Source of the DNA: a virus
Strand: one strand, 5' to 3'
DNA: 64,000 bases
Virus record (IMG/VR): IMGVR_UViG_3300012039_000002
Coordinates: 99,356 to 163,355 of that record
A program made the position numbers and the translations under genes. Every line of letters starts with the position of its first letter. Position 1 is the stretch's first letter. Below the pieces are notes generated by a model that was not told the origin of the DNA, did no database searches, and saw only the letters and a list, made by a program, of their open reading frames with translations. Positions 43,764 to 51,424 of this stretch are shown piece by piece.

Positions 43764-44863
43764 TGCCTAATGCGGATAAAATAAAGACCCTGATTCCAAT
43801 GCATGAGATTGAGCAGGGTGCACAGCAACAGATATACGACAACGCAAACATTCCGTTTGTGAAGACTATAGCTGTCATGCCAGACTGTCATCAGGGATAC
43901 GATTTGCCCATTGGAGCTGTGGCTCTAGTCGAAGATCATATTTCGCCTTCGTATGTCGGTTATGACATAGGTTGCGGTATGATCTGCTACGAAATACCAC
44001 AAAGCAACATCGAAAACTTTCACACAAAAGATAGACAGCATCTCTTTGAGGAAATAAAAGAATGCATTCCCGTAGGCTTCAACGAACATGAGAATCCATA
44101 TGCTAAGTCTTTTTATTCGGCTTCTGGTGATAAAGAACTCACCGACAAAGTCAATGCTAAGTTGACTAAGCAGAATGGCACACTTGGTGGTGGCAATCAT
44201 TTCATTGAGCTTGGCTATAACGCAAACGGAAGCGTCTTCATTACCATACACTCAGGCTCCAGACGCCCTGGGTGGGAGATTGGCAATTGGTATATGAATG
44301 AAGCTAAGAAAGACAACCAGCTTTATCACAAGTTCTTCCACTTGGACTCTTCATTGGGTAAGGCTTATTTAGCTGACATGAACTTCGCTCTCGAGTTCGC
44401 TTTGGCTAATAGATTGGACATGCTTAAGGAAATCATCAATCTCATTACTGGTAGCAGGACTCTATTTGAGTATATAAATGAAAACCACAATCACGCTATA
44501 GTGTGGGACGCTGGTGTGCTCCACCGTAAGGGTGCTACACCGGCAGAAAAGGGTCAGCCTGGCGTTATACCTGGCTCAATGAAAACTGGAGTCTATATAA
44601 CTGAGGGCTTGGGCAACTGGAACTACCTTGTGTCAGCGTCTCATGGCGCTGGCCGTAAGATGTCTCGTGGCTTTGCTAAGAAGAACATTACGTTGGAGTC
44701 GTTTAAAGAACAGATGGAAGGTATCATTGCCAATGTAGATGTAACGACTCTAGACGAGGCACCTGACGCTTATAAGGATTTAGATTACGTAATTAACGCG
44801 CAGAAGGGCATAGTTGTGAATGTCGTCGACTTCATTCAACCCATAATCAACATCAAGGGGTGA
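43763..44863 (+). CDS. rtcB: RtcB-type RNA ligase
   Basis: A 366-residue protein; ATG 43763 overlaps the upstream TAA (TAATG). Hallmarks: DCHQGYDLPIGAV; YDIGCGM with the metal-binding Cys71; GGGNHFIEL with His146; TIHSGSR with His163; NHNH at 241-244; SASHGAGRKMSR, whose His294 is the expected GMP-accepting residue. RtcB joins 2',3'-cyclic phosphate or 3'-phosphate RNA to 5'-OH ends using GTP and Mn, repairing ribotoxin-cut tRNA or rRNA. It is somewhat shorter than E. coli RtcB (about 408 residues). It is chemically complementary to the Rnl1-type ligase at 23201. Confidence 0.95.
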   Translation: MPNADKIKTLIPMHEIEQGAQQQIYDNANIPFVKTIAVMPDCHQGYDLPIGAVALVEDHISPSYVGYDIGCGMICYEIPQSNIENFHTKDRQHLFEEIKECIPVGFNEHENPYAKSFYSASGDKELTDKVNAKLTKQNGTLGGGNHFIELGYNANGSVFITIHSGSRRPGWEIGNWYMNEAKKDNQLYHKFFHLDSSLGKAYLADMNFALEFALANRLDMLKEIINLITGSRTLFEYINENHNHAIVWDAGVLHRKGATPAEKGQPGVIPGSMKTGVYITEGLGNWNYLVSASHGAGRKMSRGFAKKNITLESFKEQMEGIIANVDVTTLDEAPDAYKDLDYVINAQKGIVVNVVDFIQPIINIKG

Positions 44864-44867
44864 CGCT

Positions 44868-45056
44868 ATGAAATGCATTAGCTGTTCATTTGCAAAGTTT
44901 GAGAGGGATCCCGACCCTTATGATTGGTTTTGTGATGACGACACTAAAATCATTTGCACAGCGGGCAAGAAACAACGGCAGGTTTGTGGCGGTGTTCGTC
45001 CATATGAGTTGAAAAAAGTCGAGGCTCCTAAGTGGTGTATTCTCCGCGATAAATAG
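44868..45056 (+). CDS. small Cys-rich, probably zinc-binding protein
   Basis: A 62-residue protein with six Cys: C-I-S-C at the start, then WFCDDD, IICTAGKK, VCGGVRPYE and KWCILR. The spacing fits a compact zinc or Fe-S fold. Short proteins of this sort are frequent in phage early regions. It is last in the NADAR-RtcB operon. Confidence 0.55.
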   Translation: MKCISCSFAKFERDPDPYDWFCDDDTKIICTAGKKQRQVCGGVRPYELKKVEAPKWCILRDK

Positions 45057-45059
45057 AGA

Positions 45060-45088
45060 TGTACAATCCCTATAGCTTTTGATATAAT
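45060..45088 (+). promoter_or_regulatory. TGTACA/TATAAT-family promoter
   Basis: TGTACA, 17-bp spacer ending TTTGA, TATAAT, then AATCCCATCAATCAATGAGGAG. It starts the radical SAM plus NSSSSSF operon, which therefore forms its own transcription unit. Confidence 0.88.
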
Positions 45089-45115
45089 AATCCCATCAAT
45101 CAATGAGGAGAGTGC

Positions 45116-46192
45116 ATGATCACACTCGCTGACAAGACGAATAAGTTCGTGTCTATGTTTGACCCTAAAACAGGATTCTATGTCCGTACAGGCATTATTG
45201 AGAACGGAAAAGACACGGGTGTCGATCCCTTCATGACTACTTACCCTCAGCTTATTGATGTCGGAATCATGGGCTCTTGTGAGTCGGGAAGACTAGGCCT
45301 GTGCAAACAAGCGGGAATTCAGTGCTACCAGGACGGTCTCAATAAGTCTCTCCCAGACATGACGCTCGACAACTTCAAGAAGATTGTGGATGAGTCTAAG
45401 GGCAAGGTATTTCAAATCGCTCTTGGTGGTAGAGGTAATCCCAACAAGCACGCTCAGTTCGGTGAAATCCTCAAATATTGTCGAGGCAACGGTATTGTGC
45501 CCAACTACACTACTTCAGGAATGAATCTCACGGATGAAGAGGTCGCTCTTACAAAGAAGTATTGTGGTGCTGTAGCGGTTTCATGGCAGAGAGCACAGCA
45601 TACTCTTGATGCTATCAGGATGTTTGTGAAGGCAGGTGTGAAGACTAACATCCACTATGTCCTTGGTAATTTCAGTATTGAAGAGGCGGTTGATAATCTT
45701 TATGGCATTGATTGCAATTTTCCCAAAGGTATCAATGCTGTAGTTTTCTTGGCTCATAAGCCCGTAGGTTTAGGCGATGAGAAGAATGTGTTGCGGGCTA
45801 ACGATCCTTTAGTGAAGAGATTCTTTGATCTCATTGATAACAATTCTTTCCCATTCAAGATTGGGTTTGATTCTTGCAGCGTTCCCGGCATCCTCAACTA
45901 CACTGCTAAGATAGATAAAGCGTCTATTGACACTTGTGAGGGTGGAAGATGGAGCACGTACATTTCATCTGACATGGTGGCTCTCCCATGCTCATTCGAC
46001 CAAGAACATAGGTGGGGTGTGCAGTTGGATGAGAATACTACAATTCAAAATGCGTGGAATGGAGCGTATTTTGAGGATTTTAGGAATTCCTTCCGTACTT
46101 CATGCAGAGGGTGTAAAGATGTGATAGAATGCAAGGGCGGTTGTCCAATTAAAAAGCAGGTTGTGCTTTGCGACAGGAAAGAGAAATCATGA
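45116..46192 (+). CDS. SPASM radical SAM enzyme with atypical cluster spacing
   Basis: A 358-residue protein; ATG behind GAGGAG. The expected CxxxCxxC is replaced by C55-x7-C63-x6-C70-Y, still placed after the first strand (QLIDVGIMGSC). The fold is supported by ALGGRGNPNKHAQFGEIL (GGE-like strand), NGIVPNYTTSG and VKTNIHYVLG. A SPASM-type C-terminus holds C274, C292, then C330-x2-C333-x5-C339-x3-C343 and C352, the classical spacing for auxiliary Fe-S clusters. SPASM enzymes usually modify peptides or proteins. Its TGA overlaps the ATG of the first NSSSSSF gene (ATGA), so the downstream proteins are the obvious candidate substrates. Confidence 0.82.
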   Translation: MITLADKTNKFVSMFDPKTGFYVRTGIIENGKDTGVDPFMTTYPQLIDVGIMGSCESGRLGLCKQAGIQCYQDGLNKSLPDMTLDNFKKIVDESKGKVFQIALGGRGNPNKHAQFGEILKYCRGNGIVPNYTTSGMNLTDEEVALTKKYCGAVAVSWQRAQHTLDAIRMFVKAGVKTNIHYVLGNFSIEEAVDNLYGIDCNFPKGINAVVFLAHKPVGLGDEKNVLRANDPLVKRFFDLIDNNSFPFKIGFDSCSVPGILNYTAKIDKASIDTCEGGRWSTYISSDMVALPCSFDQEHRWGVQLDENTTIQNAWNGAYFEDFRNSFRTSCRGCKDVIECKGGCPIKKQVVLCDRKEKS

Positions 46193-46596
46193 AAATTAGA
46201 CTCGATTTTGTAACTAATAGCTCTTCTTCGGCTTTCATAATCAAGAAGAAGAGGCTTACTGCCCGGCAGATATACATGATAAACAACCATGTGTATTTTG
46301 GCTCCCTCTTCAATGGTATCTATGCTAAGCTTGTGGGATCAGATCAGGCGCCATTCTATATGGACGAATGGAAGATTGAAGAGGATGAGGCTGAGATCCG
46401 TGGAGAAACTTCTATGGATAACTTTGGCATGGAAGAATTCTTTGAGCATATTGGCGTAGAAGATAAATTCGTCAAGTGGAGCGAAGATAATTATCATGAC
46501 TTAGACACGAAATACAAGATTCCTTGGCATGGCATGACAAATAAAGAGATTCACAAAAGAGTAGTGGCGGCCAACAAAAAGAAAAGTCTTAAGTGA
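46189..46596 (+). CDS. NSSSSSF-tag protein 1
   Basis: A 135-residue protein starting at ATG 46189, in a 4-bp overlap with the radical SAM stop. The N-terminal tag is MKIRLDFVTNSSSSAF, the most divergent of the six (Leu for Thr, Ala for the last Ser). The body contains IYMINNHVYFGSLFNG and EIRGETSMDNFGMEEFFEHIGVEDKFVKW; the last part aligns with the end of tag protein 4. Function unknown; probably a substrate or partner of the upstream enzyme. Confidence 0.75.
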   Translation: MKIRLDFVTNSSSSAFIIKKKRLTARQIYMINNHVYFGSLFNGIYAKLVGSDQAPFYMDEWKIEEDEAEIRGETSMDNFGMEEFFEHIGVEDKFVKWSEDNYHDLDTKYKIPWHGMTNKEIHKRVVAANKKKSLK

Positions 46597-46604
46597 GGTA
46601 AAGC

Positions 46605-46952
46605 ATGAAAATAAGAACAGACTTCGTTACAAATTCAAGTTCAAGCTCCTTCATCATAGCCGTAAAGTCAGATCTGACCAAAGCGGAAGCAAAGGACGTT
46701 GTAGATAAATATTTTAAGACGCAAATCGAAGAGCTTATGGGAAACGTAGATCGAGATACAGAATCGCTCGAAGAAGAAATCAAGGCAGATCTTGTTTCGA
46801 CAATTATGGAAGCTAAAAGCGGCATGAAGCTTGATGACTGGAGAGTTTCTGGCGGCGACGCGCGCTCTGATGAATACGACGCTTCTTGTGTGCTCCACAT
46901 GTCCGGTGAATTCAACAGCTCAAAGGTGAAGTTCAAGAATGTGGGGTGCTAA
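46605..46952 (+). CDS. NSSSSSF-tag protein 2
   Basis: A 115-residue protein with the tag MKIRTDFVTNSSSSSFIIAV. The body is helical and acidic (KAEAKDVVDKYFKTQIEELMGNVDRDTESLEEEIKADLV), ending in strand-like SGEFNSSKVKFKNVGC with a C-terminal Cys. The body is unrelated by eye to the other five. GGTAAAG ribosome site. Confidence 0.72.
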   Translation: MKIRTDFVTNSSSSSFIIAVKSDLTKAEAKDVVDKYFKTQIEELMGNVDRDTESLEEEIKADLVSTIMEAKSGMKLDDWRVSGGDARSDEYDASCVLHMSGEFNSSKVKFKNVGC

Positions 46953-47318
46953 ATGAAGGTCAGAACCGACTTCGTTACGAACTCGAGCAGCTCAAGTTTC
47001 ATTGTCGTTGCGAAAAACAAGAGTGCGCTCAAGACTTCCGTTACTATTCCCGTTGACTTTAACACTCTGGCGTCCAAAGAGATTAAGTCAAAGAAAGACG
47101 CTTTGGAATATAGCAAGGACAACGATCTCGACGCTGAAACAACTGAACGCATGCTTGCTGAAATAGAAAAGGGCAATTCGTTGTTTGATATTCATGTAAG
47201 TTCGGACGATGATGAGCCTGTTAGCAGATACATCCACGAAACAACCGAAGGGGATTATGAAGACGTTCGGCGCCTTCTCCCCGGTATGGTTGTGTTCAAG
47301 ACGGAGTATTCGTATTGA
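46953..47318 (+). CDS. NSSSSSF-tag protein 3
   Basis: A 121-residue protein whose ATG follows the previous stop directly. The tag is MKVRTDFVTNSSSSSFIVV. The acidic body (FNTLASKEIKSKKDALEYSKDNDLDAETTERMLAEIEKG..DIHVSSDDDEPVSRYIHETTEGDYEDVRRLLPGMV) is split here only for description. Unknown function; tight spacing argues for one operon and matched amounts. Confidence 0.7.
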   Translation: MKVRTDFVTNSSSSSFIVVAKNKSALKTSVTIPVDFNTLASKEIKSKKDALEYSKDNDLDAETTERMLAEIEKGNSLFDIHVSSDDDEPVSRYIHETTEGDYEDVRRLLPGMVVFKTEYSY

Positions 47319-47650
47319 AAATCAGAACTGATTTTGTCACGAATTCAAGCAGCTCAAGCTTTGTAATTGCTAAAGCTGCCGTAACTGAAGAGCAGATTCA
47401 GGCATTTAGAGGCTTGAATAACTTTTTGCGGAACAAGTATTTTGAACAAGGCCAAGACATTTGGCAACCAGGCTTTACTTCAAAAGAAGGCTTTGATTTT
47501 GATGCTGTCTGGTGTGGCGATTATTGGACTATAAGAGAAGACGAAAACTACATTGAAGGCTACACATCTATGGACAATGGCGACTTAGGTAAATTCATTA
47601 AGGAAATAGGCATCGACACTAAACTAATGAGGTTCTCTAATGAAGGTTAG
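47315..47650 (+). CDS. NSSSSSF-tag protein 4
   Basis: A 111-residue protein starting with TTG in a TTGA overlap with the previous stop. The tag is MKIRTDFVTNSSSSSFVIA. The C-terminal part (YWTIREDENYIEGYTSMDN...FIKEIGIDTKLMRFS) aligns with tag protein 1, so these two share a real body domain. Use of TTG at an ATG-rich locus shows that translation here depends on coupling. Confidence 0.72.
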   Translation: MKIRTDFVTNSSSSSFVIAKAAVTEEQIQAFRGLNNFLRNKYFEQGQDIWQPGFTSKEGFDFDAVWCGDYWTIREDENYIEGYTSMDNGDLGKFIKEIGIDTKLMRFSNEG

Positions 47651-48152
47651 GACTGATTTTGTGACCAACAGCTCTTCAAGCTCATTCATTGTGGCATTTG
47701 AAAAGGTGCCTGAGACCATTAGCGAGATGAAGAAGCTGCTTTTCAAAGAGAATGAGCTTAAGTTCGATTGCTTCCCATACTACGACGAGCTCTATTCTGC
47801 CAATGATATCGCTATCAAGATTATCAACGACATGCCAGGGCATGAAGTCAAGAAGGCATCTGATCTTCTCGATGTCATTGACGGCGGTGATGATTGCGAT
47901 GACTATACTACTATTCCAACGCCTAAGTTCCCTGAGTTTGTAAAAGACGAGAAGCTCCGCAATAAGCAGTGGAAGGCATATGAGGATCTTGCCAGCGCTA
48001 GGGCCAAAGACATCGCAAAGAACTTTATGACTAAGAACAAGGGCAAGAGAATTTTCACTTTTGAATATAGTGATCACGATCGTCTTGGCGCCGCCATTGA
48101 ACATGGTGGTATTCTTGAAAGACTGGACTGCATCAGAATATCTCGACACTAA
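47640..48152 (+). CDS. NSSSSSF-tag protein 5
   Basis: A 170-residue protein overlapping the previous gene by 11 bp. The tag is MKVRTDFVTNSSSSSFIVAF. It is the longest of the set. The body has KKLLFKENELKFDCFPYYDEL, an acidic DVIDGGDDCDDYTT, and a Lys-rich C-terminal half ending HDRLGAAIEHGGILERLDCIRISRH. Unknown function. Confidence 0.72.
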   Translation: MKVRTDFVTNSSSSSFIVAFEKVPETISEMKKLLFKENELKFDCFPYYDELYSANDIAIKIINDMPGHEVKKASDLLDVIDGGDDCDDYTTIPTPKFPEFVKDEKLRNKQWKAYEDLASARAKDIAKNFMTKNKGKRIFTFEYSDHDRLGAAIEHGGILERLDCIRISRH

Positions 48153-48167
48153 GAGGTGAGGTGAGGC

Positions 48168-48530
48168 ATGAAAATTAGAACTGATTTTGTAACTAACAGT
48201 AGCTCAAGTTCGTTTGTTGTGTTTGGCGTAGGTACAGATATCCTGAAGCTTAATATAACAGATGAGGAGCTTGAAGAGAAGTATGACGGTAGCATGAACG
48301 AATATCTTTACGAAAAAGCCGAAGGCACGTCTCTTAAGGCCGGCTCGGCTTATTATGATAGCGACGAGCACTCTGTAGGCCTCAGCCCTGAGACTTTGCT
48401 CAAGAAATTCGGTGACAGAAAAATCAGTGAAATTCCGCAAATAGTAGCTGAAGAGATTGAGAAAGCATTCGGTGTAAAAATCGACCCAAAGAAAGTGGGC
48501 TACATCGAAGAGGCAAGTTATAACGGGTGA
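48168..48530 (+). CDS. NSSSSSF-tag protein 6
   Basis: A 120-residue protein with the tag MKIRTDFVTNSSSSSFVVFG, behind GAGGTGAGGC. The body holds ITDEELEEKYDGSMNEYLYEKAEGTSLKAGSAY...HSVGLSPETLLKKFG and ends VGYIEEASYNG. It closes the tandem array. As in the other copies, the tag codons differ at almost every third position, so the peptide itself is under selection. Confidence 0.72.
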   Translation: MKIRTDFVTNSSSSSFVVFGVGTDILKLNITDEELEEKYDGSMNEYLYEKAEGTSLKAGSAYYDSDEHSVGLSPETLLKKFGDRKISEIPQIVAEEIEKAFGVKIDPKKVGYIEEASYNG

Positions 48531-48536
48531 TATAAT
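48528..48536 (+). promoter_or_regulatory. possible extended -10 promoter
   Basis: TGATATAAT lies 25 bp before the next gene, with a second TATAAT at 48542. No TGTACA or other -35 box is at the right distance, so this is weaker than the main promoter family. Confidence 0.35.
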
Positions 48537-48561
48537 AATCTTATAATCGAAAGGATTAATA

Positions 48562-48822
48562 ATGAAAAAAATTATTGCATTCGCATTTTTTCTTTTGTTT
48601 GTTGCAATTTCAGCTGTTCAAGCAAAAGAATTGGGTAGAGAATATATGAGAGTCGAATGCCGCGATGGCCTTGTTTATACGGTGAAATATCGTTGCTCAA
48701 GGCAGAGTACTTCTGGATTAGAATGCACTAATTGGGACGTAATCGATATGAAACAAATATATGCACCAGGCAGAGCAAGCTTAGTAGATCAAGATCCTCC
48801 GCAGCCGAAGGTTTGTAAATAA
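48562..48822 (+). CDS. small secreted protein
   Basis: An 86-residue protein with a clear signal peptide (MKKIIAFAFFLLFVAISAVQA). The mature part is short, basic and has four Cys (VECRDG, YRCSRQS, LECTNWD, KVCK), which could form two disulphides in the periplasm. Function unknown. It follows the tag-protein array. Confidence 0.6.
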   Translation: MKKIIAFAFFLLFVAISAVQAKELGREYMRVECRDGLVYTVKYRCSRQSTSGLECTNWDVIDMKQIYAPGRASLVDQDPPQPKVCK

Positions 48823-48837
48823 TCAAGGAGTAGGAAG

Positions 48838-49551
48838 ATGGCCCTTATACTGGGAGACATTCACGGCAACATCGACAAGGCTAAACAGTTTCTTGCGTTT
48901 AGACCTGAGGAGCAGCATATATTTGTGGGTGACTATGTCGATTCGTTTGAAGCAAGTGACATGGATATCTACGACACGCTGAAGTTGTGTATAGAATCTA
49001 AGGCTATGATGCTTCTTGGCAATCACGATCTTCATTATTTCAAAGAGCCTCCATTCATGTGCTCTGGTTGGAGAAGTCACATGGCTAATGGACTTGCTGA
49101 GATATTTGAAGAGTTTGTCAAAGACGAAAGATTCAGGCCAGCGTGCGTTGTGGACGGTTTTCTTGTAACTCACGGTGGTTTATCTGAAGGCTTGGGCAAC
49201 AGCATGCAGGCTGGAAAAGATGCAAATACCATTCTTAGTAAGATTGAAGATGAATGGAAAGCATACTTGGAAACTAGGTTCAAGAGGAAGCCAAGTCAGC
49301 CTCGAACTCCTCGAAAGATATTCAATATCGGTGTCTTTAGAGGTGGAAGAGACTCCTTTTCTGGCATATTTTGGGCAGACTACCGAAGTGATAGACTCTA
49401 TGGCGTGCCACAAATATTCGGCCATTCAAAGACGCCACTCCATGATATAATAAACATAGGTGGCAAAAATGACTTCTGGGCTATTGGCTGTGACAATGAC
49501 AGACGTATTTGCTTTGACTCCAAGACTAAAGAGGGAGTAAACTTTGGCTGA
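48838..49551 (+). CDS. calcineurin-like metallophosphoesterase
   Basis: A 237-residue protein with the standard motif order: GDIHGN (Asp7, His9), VGDYVDSF, LLGNHDLHYF, VTHGGLSEG and a C-terminal GHSKTPLH. The family hydrolyses phosphoesters using two metal ions. In phages such enzymes may act as protein phosphatases or as nucleic acid or Ap4A hydrolases; the substrate cannot be told here. Ribosome site AAGGAG. Confidence 0.88.
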   Translation: MALILGDIHGNIDKAKQFLAFRPEEQHIFVGDYVDSFEASDMDIYDTLKLCIESKAMMLLGNHDLHYFKEPPFMCSGWRSHMANGLAEIFEEFVKDERFRPACVVDGFLVTHGGLSEGLGNSMQAGKDANTILSKIEDEWKAYLETRFKRKPSQPRTPRKIFNIGVFRGGRDSFSGIFWADYRSDRLYGVPQIFGHSKTPLHDIINIGGKNDFWAIGCDNDRRICFDSKTKEGVNFG

Positions 49552-49996
49552 TGAAAAAGGGCCGCGACGACCTCCAACAAAAGAAGACGCTTCTTTTTGG
49601 GCGGACCTTGCATTTACATTAGTAAACGAAATAGCATGCAAGTGCGGTCAGGTGAACAAAGTTCTACCAGAATGGCACACAGGATTCTTCAGAGTTGAGT
49701 GTGACAGTTGCTTTGAAGAATTAGATCTTCACAGGTTGCTGAGGACGCCTGACCGCACAAGCATGCTCATTAAAGCAATCGATGAGGATAAAGAGTCCGT
49801 CGTAAAAAGCGCATCCGAGAGCTTTACTGATTCGCTGCCACCGCAAGATCCCAAGATGAGGAAGTATGTCGCTGAGTTAGAAGATGCTTGGCGCAAGAAG
49901 GAAAAATCAAGCGAGTGGACTGATTCTGTTGAATGGAACGAAGACATAGGGCGCTACGTCAGAATAAAAGAGGACGGCTCGTATGAAACTGACTAA
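49544..49996 (+). CDS. unknown protein with zinc-finger-like Cys
   Basis: A 150-residue protein; TTG start behind GAGGGAG, overlapping the phosphoesterase stop by 8 bp. ACKCGQ near residue 33 and VECDSC near residue 53 can form a four-Cys zinc site. The remainder is acidic and helical. Function unknown. Confidence 0.55.
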   Translation: MADEKGPRRPPTKEDASFWADLAFTLVNEIACKCGQVNKVLPEWHTGFFRVECDSCFEELDLHRLLRTPDRTSMLIKAIDEDKESVVKSASESFTDSLPPQDPKMRKYVAELEDAWRKKEKSSEWTDSVEWNEDIGRYVRIKEDGSYETD

Positions 49997-50477
49997 AAAA
50001 CAGCTCGATATAGTCCAGTATCCTGAGGCTATACTCAATAGTACTAATAACTCTAAAATTGAAGATTTCGGAAGCGACTGGCTATATGCACTTATCGTCA
50101 ACATGGTGTATACAATTCAGCGAGTAAAGGGTTTGGGATTGGCGGCTCCTCAGGTGGGACTGCCTCTCCGTATAGCAGTTGCTCTTATTGATAGACAGCC
50201 AGTGGCTCTGATTAACCCTGAGATCGTGGAGAAGTCAGACGAACAGGTTACCATCGAAGAATCCTGTCTATCGTGCCCTAATGAAGCTGTGCGCATCTCT
50301 AGGTCATCTAGAGTAAAGGTGGCCTATTACAACGTAAAAGGACAAGAGAAGACATTAGAAGTGGCAGGAATCAACGCTATTATTATACAACACGAGTTAG
50401 ATCATCTCAATGGAAAGCTTATAGTGGACTATAAAGATGTCAGCCCTGCCCCCGAGCTATTACAAGATCCTAGCTGA
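49983..50477 (+). CDS. def: peptide deformylase
   Basis: A 164-residue protein with all three deformylase motifs: GLGLAAPQVG at 50-59, EESCLS at 92-97 (the usual EGCLS has Ser for Gly here), and HELDH at 137-141 in QHELDHLNG. It removes the formyl group from new proteins. Phage deformylases are known and are thought to help host or phage protein turnover during infection. It overlaps the previous gene by 14 bp. Confidence 0.93.
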   Translation: MKLTKKQLDIVQYPEAILNSTNNSKIEDFGSDWLYALIVNMVYTIQRVKGLGLAAPQVGLPLRIAVALIDRQPVALINPEIVEKSDEQVTIEESCLSCPNEAVRISRSSRVKVAYYNVKGQEKTLEVAGINAIIIQHELDHLNGKLIVDYKDVSPAPELLQDPS

Positions 50478-50646
50478 AAGAGGTGGTACTGGGATTTCAA
50501 CCCACATAGGCGGCGCCGGAAAAGATGGACCGTCCGATTTGTATAAGCCGTTATCACAACTCTTTAAGGAATGGGACAAAGAATGGAAAAGACTAGGACT
50601 AAAGCCAAAAAGAGTAAAAAAGTCAAGTACAACGTTATTGCCATAG
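50437..50646 (+). CDS. small unknown protein overlapping deformylase end
   Basis: A 69-residue protein (MSALPPSYYKILAERGGTG, GGAGKDGPSDLYKPL, EWDKEWKRLGLKPKRVKK). It overlaps the deformylase by 41 bp and the next gene by 76 bp, and has a weak ribosome site. The composition looks coding, but the overlaps make it uncertain. Confidence 0.4.
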   Translation: MSALPPSYYKILAERGGTGISTHIGGAGKDGPSDLYKPLSQLFKEWDKEWKRLGLKPKRVKKSSTTLLP

Positions 50647-50771
50647 AAATTGATTTAGAAAACTTAGCTTTACTTGACTCATTAGCTGTGCAAGCTAAAG
50701 TTTCGAGGAGTAAATATGTAACGGAAATTCTACGCAACTATATCGATAACAAAGGATTCGGTGAAAAATAA
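50571..50771 (+). CDS. ribbon-helix-helix-type DNA-binding protein
   Basis: A 66-residue protein; ATG 50571 or 50583, the latter giving MEKTRTKAKKSKK. A basic N-terminus is followed by NVIAIEIDLENLALLDSLAVQAKVSRSKYVTEILRNYIDN, a strand-helix-helix pattern like CopG/Arc repressors. Possibly a local transcription regulator. Confidence 0.65.
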   Translation: MGQRMEKTRTKAKKSKKVKYNVIAIEIDLENLALLDSLAVQAKVSRSKYVTEILRNYIDNKGFGEK

Positions 50772-51424
50772 TGAATGAAATCTTTACTCCAAACTGGCCG
50801 ATAGCTCAAAAGAAATATGAGTTGCTGGCTCTTCAAGAGTTTCTTAAAGAAGAAAAGATTGCTCGAGTGCTTGAAGTTGGCACATGGACTGGTGGCACTG
50901 CACTGCTTTGGGCTAAAATGGTTTCCCGCTATGATGATGGAGTAGTATACTGTTTAGATCTTGGTTTTAGTTATGGCGTTCATTACGCTAATGAGCCAGG
51001 AACTGAAATTATGCGGGAATATTCTGATCAGGTGTATCGTCATACTCGCTATAACAAATACATTAAAGAATTAGCAGGTGATACTCATGATCCTGCCTTC
51101 ATTGAGCAGGTTAAGAATGTGGTGGGCGGGCCAGTTGACTTCATCTTTATTGATGGTGATCATTCTTATGAAGGCGTAAAAGCCGACTTTCTTAACTATG
51201 CGCCTCTGATTAAAGTTGGCGGTGCTATTGCTTTTCATGACATCATAGATTCTGAGCATCACAGACACTACGGCTGTTTTGTGGCTCAATTTTGGGAGGA
51301 GCTCAAATCAGGCCCAGGCGTTAAGTTTTGGGAGTTTATTGACAACAATGAATATCTTGGGAACTCTCGTAATGTCATGCCATCTCGCTCTATGGGAATT
51401 GGCGTAGTTAGAAGAACTTTATGA
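50771..51424 (+). CDS. class I SAM methyltransferase, CmcI-like
   Basis: A 217-residue protein with RVLEVGTWTGGTALLWAKM (glycine-rich SAM loop), VVYCLDLG, VDFIFIDGDHSYEGVKADFLNYAPLIKVGGAIAFHDI (cited as a motif run around residues 125-160) and an acidic C-terminal part. Such proteins O-methylate small molecules or sugars. Start overlaps the previous stop (AATGA-type). Confidence 0.82.
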   Translation: MNEIFTPNWPIAQKKYELLALQEFLKEEKIARVLEVGTWTGGTALLWAKMVSRYDDGVVYCLDLGFSYGVHYANEPGTEIMREYSDQVYRHTRYNKYIKELAGDTHDPAFIEQVKNVVGGPVDFIFIDGDHSYEGVKADFLNYAPLIKVGGAIAFHDIIDSEHHRHYGCFVAQFWEELKSGPGVKFWEFIDNNEYLGNSRNVMPSRSMGIGVVRRTL

